From Elymus sibiricus (lineage: Eukaryota > Streptophyta > Magnoliopsida > Poales > Poaceae): DNA of 64,000 nt. Where the stretch lies: positions 238,904,866-238,968,865 of the forward strand of contig CM077676.1 in NCBI GenBank assembly GCA_039707655.1, given 5' to 3'. Each line of letters starts with the position of its first letter. The first letter of the stretch is position 1. A program made the position numbers and the translations under genes. Of the stretch, positions 56,478-64,000 are shown in pieces. The notes beneath the pieces are model-generated. The model saw nothing but the letters and a program-made list of their open reading frames with translations, was not told the DNA's origin and ran no database searches.

Positions 56478-59400
56478 TGTAACACCCCGATTTTTGGCCC
56501 TTTCTTTTTCTTTTGGTTTTATTTGGTTTTTGCTCTGCTTTTCTTTTTGGAGCAGTTCTTTGGACTTGAAACCTGGGAGACCATCATTTCCTCCCCTTCC
56601 AAGTAGTGTTTCATCCTTGCATCTTTTCCAAGATCATGATTTTTTCCATTTAAGCCCAACTCCAAAATTCTTTCTTAGGGAATCTTCCTTTCCTTATTAA
56701 AGGAATAACCCTATTTGACCCAGTTGTGAAGCAACCTCTATTTCTGTCTTCCAAAAAATTCCCAACTAATTATCATAAATCATTTGGATTATATCTTCTC
56801 CAAATGTGCCAAGACATTTCCTTGCCTAGTTCAAAAATAATTCAGGAATATTCATTTTCAATTATGTCCTGAGTAGCACTTTTGTGAAGGAAGTGCTCTT
56901 TATCTTTTCTTGATTGCCCTCAAAAATTTTGTGCATCCGCTCATGTCCAAATCATGGTCTTATGCCAAAATTAAGCTTTATTTGCCTAGCCAAACTCCCT
57001 GAGCAAAATTCCAAAGTTTTTGTCCAGTGGAAACATTTGTGAAGGAAGTGCTGGCTAGGAATATTCAAATGAGCTGAAATTTTGCAAGATCATTGATATG
57101 CTCAGACCATTGCTCTCCACCAAATTTCCCCTCTATCCAATCATCTATGTGAGCTCAACATCAAATCTTTGTTTCTGGTGATATTTTCAGTTTGTGAAGC
57201 AACTACAATTTAGGTTGCCTCATAGTTTCTGAAAATTTACCCCAGCCTTCTTACCCTTATAAAACATCACTCCACCAAATTTGAGCTCATTTCATCAAGC
57301 CAATAATTCCTAGTAATTTTTCTAAGTTTCTGGCCAGGGGAGTCCTTTGTGAAGAAAGTACCATCTTGGCTTGAACAAATGGTGTGAAATTTTTACAGTA
57401 GCCTCTTATATCCAAATCATAGTCCTATGCCAATTTTCAGCCCAAATCAATACCCCATGTGAGTGCTACTTCCTGATCAAGTTTCTGGACCAGAAATGCA
57501 GTTGCAAAGCATCCACCCTCAAACCTTGTCCATTTAGCCTGAAACTTTGCAATCCTGTAGTCCTTCTAACCCCAAATCCTTGTGAAAAACTCTTTTACCA
57601 TTCTACCTCATGATTTGACCTCAGAACTTTGCAAAAGTTTGCTGCTGCAAACTTTGGGCGATGTGCCTGATCACCCCAAAAGCTCTTTTGTTGATCTATC
57701 ACCACAAAGTGTCTACACTATGGATGGACTTCTCACTGGACAGGCTTGTCTGGGCTTACTCGTCGCGCTCGCGCCCGTGCATGCGGTAACTGCGCCACTG
57801 GCATGGCCGGCGCACGTGCGCTGGCTGCAGTGCGCGTGCTCTGCGCCTCGGCCCCGCCCGGCCACTGTCCAAACCTCCTCTGTTTGCCACCAAGCTCCGC
57901 TGCAGCCCTTCCCCAGTTCCTCCTTGCCGCCCTGGTTCGTTCTCCCCCGCTAGGAGCTCGCCGGAATGAGCCAAATGCTTGGGCGCACGCGGGAACAGTG
58001 GCCGCGCGTGCATGACTGCCCCGACCGCGCGTGCCCTGCTCCTCCTGCCTCCCCGCGTGCTGGCCCGCTCTTCAGCCTCTCCCTCTCCACCGTCCCTAGT
58101 CCCTGTTGCAGCCGCTGGTGCTTGTCGCCTCGCCGGGGTTTGTTCTTCTGGCCGCGGCGGCAACCGGCCCACGCTCGCCCTCCCTCCCCTCCTATTTAAG
58201 GAGCCCCGAGCTCGCCTCTCCTCCTCAGCCATCACCTCCCTCTCCCAATCAACCCCCCCCCCGAGCAAAGAACTCGAGCCGAGGCCTCCTTCTTCCTCCT
58301 CTCTGGCCACGGCTCCTCCATTCGGCCCCCTCCTCCTCGAGCTTGCTCCAGTGCTTCTCCGACCAAACCAAGCACATCCGGGAGCTCCCCTCCTTTCCCT
58401 GGTCCTACCCAGCCCCTCTCCCTAGCCTATCCTCGCCGGAGTCGCCTAGCTCGCCAACGCCCGTGGCTCTGCTCCGCCGGAGACGAAGGGCGTGTCTCCT
58501 TCCGGCCACCATTCACGAAGCTGCGGGTACGGGCAGGTGCGCCATTGTGTGCCCGATCCATCTCCACCGTCTCCCAGCACCGCCGTGGCCTTCTCGCCAC
58601 CGTTTCATCGCCGGTGAGCCCACCATCTCTGCCTCTCTCTTTCTCTCTTTAAATCTGACTGAAGGGGCCCGCTGGTCAGTGACTTCGGCGCCCTCCGAAA
58701 CGTTTTGTAAGTGAAAGCGTATTCCTAAAATACGCCTTCGACATCATCCCTTCTGTGATTTTCTGGAATTTCCAGAAATTCAATTTTAAATCCAGTTTGA
58801 CCTCAACTTTGACCATGAATAACTCCTAAACTACAAGTCCAAATGAACTGATTCTTTTTGCATTATTTTTCTTTTGTTCTCCTCTATTTTCTAGTAGAAT
58901 TTGGTATTTTTATCTTCTGTCTAAAATTTCTGGACAGGAGTATTTGCTTTATGGTATATTCTTAAATGCTTGCAAAATATTTTCAGAGTGTTTGTGGTGA
59001 GTTGGTGAAGACCAGGAGCTCTTCCCCTCTCTTTTGGAGCCAGGCAAGCCACACCCTCCATTTGCATGATTGCAATGCAATGCCATGGTTAATTTGAATT
59101 AAATCTGCTTAATATTGCATTATTTAGGAATGATTTATTCTTGGCTTTATGATTGGATATATGTGAGTTTGTTACTGCCATGATGATGCTTGGATTTCTA
59201 GGACTAATGTTTTGTAGATTATGGATGACATGTTACTTCGGAAGTATTGATAATAGTCATACTTTATTCGCGGTCATATTGAATATTGGTGAAATTCATG
59301 CTAATGATATTGATATTTTATGCTTGGGATTTTGGATGGATATTACCATGATTTGAATCACAGGTTGATATGTAACATTGGAGTAACAGTTCTATCGCAT

Positions 59401-60645
59401 ACTTACCTTGGGGATAAATTCCGTCATTCCGTTGGTCAGGTGCCACCGAATCGAGCTCACCAGTGCAGCCACACTTGCCTGGATGGGGAGGCCCTAATTC
59501 GGTCTATTGTCATGCCTCTCCCCAGTGCCTCCAACTAGGGAAGGTTATGTGCTCGCGCTGCCCTGGCCCGGTAGGCGGTCATAACCTTGTGTGCCCAAGT
59601 TTTATTGTACCCGGGGGTCCCCGTGTGGGACAAAATTGTTGTGTTGGCCACGACGGTGGCAGCCACATAGGTGGCGGATGTCACGAGGTGACATCAGGGG
59701 CCACCCAGGACATAGCCCAAAGTGGAGTTTGTCGGGAGTGGCCGGGAGAGTGTCATGCAATAGACTGGTTTTGTCAGAACGTCGTTGGTCCACCCGAATG
59801 GGAGCACGAGGCCATGAGTTCCGTGGTGTGGGTACAGTGTACTAACCTCTGCAGAGTGTATAAACTATCGATAGCCGCGTCCTCGGTCGTGGACACAGTT
59901 CGTTGTAGGTCACACCGTTCGATCAACACTCACAATGACGGAATGACTTATATTATGATTTATAGTTGTATGTGAGCAAGTAACAGTTTGGCAGGATGCC
60001 GATGAGGTTGTGATGATGATCTTGAGACTGATCATCGGATCGTGATCACGCGGTGATCACAAAGATGTATTGATCACGAGATGATCAAGATGATATGTTG
60101 ATTGGTCGGATAGCCAAGAATGTGGTGGTCCATGTGACCCAAGATAATGGTTTCACAGTGATTTTAGTCTTACCATATTACTTTGTATAATATTTACTTC
60201 CACCTCTTAGTAGTTAGTTATAAGTTAGCTGGTAAATGCTAAGTTGTTGTTTTGCCTTGATGCTTTTGGTTGTTGTGAGCTTGCGAGTACATTCAAAGTA
60301 CTCACCTGGCTTATCATGCCAGTTGGCAGGTGATGCTGTGATTGATTGCTTGTCGTGGATTCCGTTCGTGCGAGCTAGGCCGTGTCCCAGCCAGAGTCCC
60401 TGCGGAGTGGAGTTCACCACTGTCGTCGTCGTTTCGCTGCTATGAGCTGGTCCGCTACTAGCATAGAGCTACCTTAGCAGGCGTAGTGTCGCTGTGCTAT
60501 GTAACCTTTGTAATAGCAAACCTTTGTACCTTTATCTCCTATAATAAAAGCTGATTTGTTCTATGCCAAGCAGTGCCATATTCCAGAAGACATTTATGGG
60601 CTGGAATACGGGGGCGTTCCGGTCCCTCTGAGCCGGGGAGCCACA
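56478..60645 (+). mobile_element. Solo LTR (LARD-type, 4168 bp) with perfect target duplication
   Basis: It begins TGTAACACCCCGATT at 56478 and ends GGGGAGCCACA at 60645, flanked by ATTAT at 56473-56477 and 60646-60650. There is no internal domain and no second LTR. It belongs to the same or a close family as the LTR at 27671-50439, in opposite orientation, sharing the 59400-60320 blocks. U3 carries a motif every ~155 bp (56723-57501). A TATA-like CCTATTTAAG at 58191-58200 precedes C-rich leader-like DNA with several overlapping Pro/Ser/Ala-rich frames. These are probably not genes. Confidence 0.92.
56723..57515 (+). repeat. Regularly spaced GTGAAGGAAGTGCT motifs in LTR U3
   Basis: TTTGTGAAGGAAGTGCT or variants start at 56723, 56881, 57035, 57191, 57345 and, weakly, 57501. 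Intervals are 158, 154, 156, 154 and 156 bp. DNA between them is diverged. The reverse-complement form has the same spacing in the LTR at 49412-50210. Confidence 0.75.
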
Positions 60646-61068
60646 ATTATTGCCGACGACCTAAGGAGGAGCAAAGAACCGTGCAGTATACTCTAGTTTT
60701 CCACTGGAGTACTATCCCGACGCGGAGGAGTGTGAAACACGGCAGCCCAGTGCGATATGGCGATAAAAAATGATATAGTTTGCTTGTGATCCCACGGCAC
60801 CGCTCATCGTTACCACTATTTTTTTCGTGCCTCGCAGCCTACTACAAACGAAATAATATGATGACAATGGCAACGAATAATAATTGTCTTACCTATTCAG
60901 GATAATTTAGAAGGACACATGCGGAAACGCCCGAAAGACACAGTGGCAAAAGAAGAAGACACAGGGGCAAAAGAAGAAGGAAGATTACCCGGAAAAAAAG
61001 AAGGAAGACGCAGACAACGGTCTGGGTTGCTGCTCTCTACTTCATGAAGGGTTGCTGGGCGCGGAGTT
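60646..61068. other. Unassigned spacer right of solo LTR
   Basis: It continues the DNA interrupted by the solo LTR, since ATTAT and GCCGACGACC join across it. No gene or terminus is recognised. It ends in purine-rich DNA that would be the 3' flank of the coiled-coil frame. Confidence 0.4.
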
Positions 61069-61654
61069 CTAACTGATCTCCTCTTGCCTCTTGTCTGCCA
61101 TCTTCTTCATTATTTCCATGGCGCGGGATTTCTTGAGGCGAGCGTGCATGATCTCTTTCACGTCCTCATGATGTTGCTTGACAGCAGTCACACTCTTGGT
61201 GCAGAGCTTCGCCATGTCATCCCTAAGTTCCCCGATGACGGTGGTCAGCATCTTCACCGAGGCAGTGCTCTTCTCTCGCAGCTTCTTCCAGCCAGTGATC
61301 TCCTCGTCCAGCAGCTCGAGCTCATGCCAGAGCTTCGCCTAGTCCTGCTGAAGTTCCACGATTTCGCCGGTCGCCTTCTCAGCCAAGGCATTCCTCTCCT
61401 TCAGCAGCTTCACCAAGCCGGCGATCAACTCCTTCTGCTTGTTGAGCTAAGCAGGAATGTCGTCGTGGGCTAATGACTTCAGCATTGCTAGCTCAGCATG
61501 TTCGCCTCCGCTGCGAATGCGCTTCTGAGAGCCCTCTCTTGCCCATGAGAGATCTTTCGAGGCCTCCGCGGCGCGGCGGGCCCTGTCTTTTTTTCGCGGC
61601 CTTGGTCGTCGCTCCCTTATTATTCCTTGGCCCAGAGCTCTTCCCACCAGCCAT
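61069..61654 (-). pseudogene. Coiled-coil protein remnant, frameshift and two stops
   Basis: Starting at ATG 61654 (MAGGKSSGPRNNKGATTKAA), the minus strand enters a Lys/Arg-rich N-terminus. It shifts frame at a seven-A run (plus-strand T run 61588-61594) and continues GSQKRIRSGGEHAELAMLK to a TAG at 61447-61449. The same frame goes on with LNKQKELIAGLVKLLKERN, a second TAG at 61339-61341, then ITGWKKLREK and IGELRDDMAKL to KKMADKRQEEIS at 61069. Heptad-like Leu/Ile spacing and high charge indicate a coiled coil of ~190 residues. No catalytic domain or known family is recognised. Such frames often ride in plant transposons, but the carrier is not identified. Confidence 0.6.
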
Positions 61655-61728
61655 GGCAGACGCAAGGAACGACGAACAAGAAAGGCATATGAGGAGGAAT
61701 GTGCAGTAATATTTGAGTAGTTAGCTTC

Positions 61729-64000
61729 TGTCAGGGCCGGTTTTCCGGGACACAAAATCATAGAAAAACAACCCTCGTGTCATCACCAGCCCCAGGATTA
61801 CTGTTCGCTGGTGGACACTTCCTTGATACAGAATTCCAAGCAGTTACAAGAATTTGAGTACAAGACCATAAAGGTCCATTGAGTACCACAATGATTTCTA
61901 GTGGCGGATGATGGAAGCAACTCGTGGATCTCCAACGTTGATGGGGCTCCATTCCCACAGGAATAGCTGACCTGGATAACTCCTATCTCGCGTGGCTGCT
62001 ATCTCCGATTCCTATGCTGCGGGGCTATCTTCATAGCGCTCTCCTCTGAATCATGATCTGGCCAAGACAATAGCCAGGGATAAGTCAGTGAGTACGTTTG
62101 AATGTAATCGCAAGCATCATGGACAAAGGATATAATAAAAGCAGGCAGAGTGCATGCAATTAACTTTAAAAATATTCAACAATATTATGACATGGTAAGA
62201 GTATAATGTAATCTTGCGGAGTATTATATTTGCATAGAAAATAAAGGTTAGCCCTCCGATATTAGCGAAGTATAAGCAATCATGTTGTTACCAAAATTAA
62301 AAGTCGGGTTTCAGAAGGTAGAACCATCCCGAAAGAATCCCAAGAGAAAAGTTATAAGAGAATGCCATAGTTGGGCGTCTTCGCGACGCCACGCAAAGGG
62401 CTTTGATCCAAATGAAATCAAAGGCAAAGGGAATTCTAGGCGGTAGAACCGCCTGGTGAATTCCAAAAGAAAATAACGTACGAGCCGGTTGGGTCTCTGA
62501 AGCGACGCCTCGAAAGGTCTTGAAAATAAATGCCATAGTCGGGTGTCTGAAGCGACTCCTCATAAAGGGATTTTAAAGAGCAGTAAAACAAAACATACAA
62601 GTATCGACCAGAGCACTAGGGTTAGTCCATAACAGCATTAGTGATAATAATCATCCATCATAATTCATGATCAATATCTGATTTAGTTATTTCCTCTAAA
62701 GACCGACACTTGACCCTTCCCAAACTGTAGTTCTTAACCATGGACACGACTATTCGAATAGGTTTTAAAACTCTGCAGAGGTTGTACTCTTTACCCACAA
62801 GTAAAGGATTTCTTTAGTCAACCCTGAGACGTTGACTAATTCCGATCACGGTCTTTGGGTTGAAAATACACCTGACCAGCACACACCAGCTTAACTTTCC
62901 CGATGCCCGGAATCACCCAAGGCATCATTCAAGAAAAACTCTAAGACGAGGAGGCCAACACCTCGAATAGCATGGGATCACAAAATATATACCGCGCGCA
63001 AACTAAGGGGTGCCCCCCTCTCGGCCTCAGCCGGAAACACCCATGCCCCCTGACCCGATGACTGGCATTATACCTGGATCCTGGAAACCCTCATCGTGGC
63101 CCCTTTGTACGATGTGTGCAGGAAAGGGGTTAACAACTTACTGAACCATACCCAACCTGTGGCAGGGACAAGTGGTAGCACAAATCAAGTATGGGGGTTA
63201 CCAAAACAAGACTCGATCTACGATCGACTTAGGAGGTTTATATTTTCCTGCAATGATTAGCACAATATATTTCCTTAGTGGTACCCAACAGGGTCACCAC
63301 CTGGCATGTCCCAACATGCCATCACCGATCATTGGAGTCCCGACATGCGTTGGCTCCGGTGACTGACCGCTGGGGTCTGGGAGGCATGGACGGTGCTCCG
63401 GTGATGTGATGGGTTGCCGCGTGGAGGAAGAGGAGGCCATGGACGGTGCGGGAAAGTAATGGAGTGCCGGTGGTCGTGGCTAGCTGGCGGCTGCCCATGG
63501 CTTGGCCGGCGGCCGTTGCACCGGCCTGCCACTGCTCTGGCAGCGGCGAGGGGCTGATGGGAGGGCCAGGGAGTTGCCAGGGTCGGTGGCACTTAAGGAG
63601 AGGAAGAGTGGAGTGCACGACATCAGATTCTTCTGAATTTGATCCAACCCAATTTAGTGCACTAAAGGTACTCGACGAAATGCCAAATGTAGCTAGGCAT
63701 TTTTGAAATTTTTGAAAATTGTTGTGGATGCTCTCTGATGCCATTCTGAGGTACTGTAAAATTTTCAGAATTATTGGAGCAGGGGAGATAAGGTTTTGAG
63801 CAAGAAATCTGAATCTGGTCCAAATTTCATTCAAATGAAATTTGAATTATTTGAACTTAAGGATAGAATATTTTTGGAGAAATGGTTTGCTAGTACTGAT
63901 ATGCAGTTGTGATAATTTTTGTAGGAATAGAATTGTTATGAAGAGGGTAGTTCCTTTGTAAACTCAAAGGAGCTAAGAAGTGATGATAGTTAGTTTTGGA
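61729..64000 (-). mobile_element. LARD-type LTR, 3' part, runs off window end
   Basis: The sequence starts TGTCAGGGCCGGTTTTCC at 61729, identical over 18 bases to the end of the solo LTR at 15398. It then follows the same block order in minus orientation: GTGAGTACG...TGTAATCGC (62090), minisatellite-like units (62340-62575), the GTGGACACG/TCTGCAGAGG block (about 62740-62800), AGGGGTGCCCCCCTCTCGG (63005) and a late AGTTCCTTTGTAAACTCAAAGG (63948). No primer binding site lies left of 61729, so it is a solo LTR or a 3' LTR. GCTTC at 61724-61728 is the candidate target duplication. The small frames near 63320-63830 are not convincing. Confidence 0.85.

Noticed and set aside
57579..58714. Overlapping 148-202-codon frames in the plus-strand solo LTR
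   Set aside because: C-rich leader-like LTR DNA gives Pro/Ser/Ala-rich frames in several phases on both strands. No motif and no conservation seen in related LTRs.
1..64000. tRNA, rRNA or intact host genes
   Set aside because: None could be recognised by eye. Only tRNA-complementary primer sites of retroelements were found.

Overview
This window looks like intergenic DNA of a large grass genome, most likely Triticeae (wheat, Aegilops or a close relative). The basis is a copia LTR that opens like the wheat and barley WIS/Angela/BARE1 group, very long (~4 kb) non-coding LTRs of the type called LARD in barley, a CACTA transposon with subterminal repeats, and a ~660-bp satellite. No intact protein-coding host gene is evident. 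Almost every base that can be assigned belongs to nested, decayed transposable elements. Family names rest on recalled motifs, because no database search was possible.

Left part (1-9648). A broken chromovirus-type gag on the minus strand (1-780) abuts a five-copy satellite array (815-3480). A gene-like minus-strand reading frame of unknown function, split by a frameshift, follows (3594-4212). A 5'-truncated Ty1-copia element on the plus strand (4545-7900) carries integrase, reverse transcriptase and RNase H in several frames plus the start of its 3' LTR. That LTR is cut at 7900/7901 by the 3' LTR of a second copia element in the opposite orientation (7901-9608).

Nested stack (9649-26385). 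The internal DNA of the second copia element is entered by a CACTA transposon at 9649. The CACTA is split by a full-length Ty3-gypsy element (12224-25898, target duplication CCCAC). Its pol is in turn split by a ~4-kb solo LTR (15398-19445, target duplication CTCGA). These boundaries give a relative order of five insertion events.

LARD block (26700-50439). A minus-strand LTR element is represented by its 5' LTR (27671-50439), its tRNA-iMet-type primer binding site and a scrap of decayed coding DNA. Its LTR holds a 1.95-kb internal tandem duplication. A second, complete LARD (30200-46934) is inserted in one copy of that duplication and consists of two ~4.3-kb LTRs around a ~3.5-kb non-coding interior. 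A 4605-bp Helitron (31541-36145) sits in the 3' LTR of this LARD. The undisturbed sister LTR preserves its empty site exactly. The Helitron carries a fragment of a zf-RVT (LINE-like) gene and tandem exon-like modules.

Right part (50440-64000). Here lies a degenerate gene-like unit on the minus strand, with a TATA-type promoter near 53450 and repeated exon-like modules at 50600-52050. Local tandem duplications follow at 54205-54620 and 55118-56400. A plus-strand solo LTR has a perfect ATTAT duplication (56478-60645). A broken coiled-coil reading frame (61069-61654) precedes another LARD-type LTR that runs off the window end (61729-64000). The most unusual signals are a short motif recurring every ~155 bp in the U3 of two LARD-type LTRs and also present in the satellite, and a palindrome-rich block conserved between otherwise diverged LTRs.
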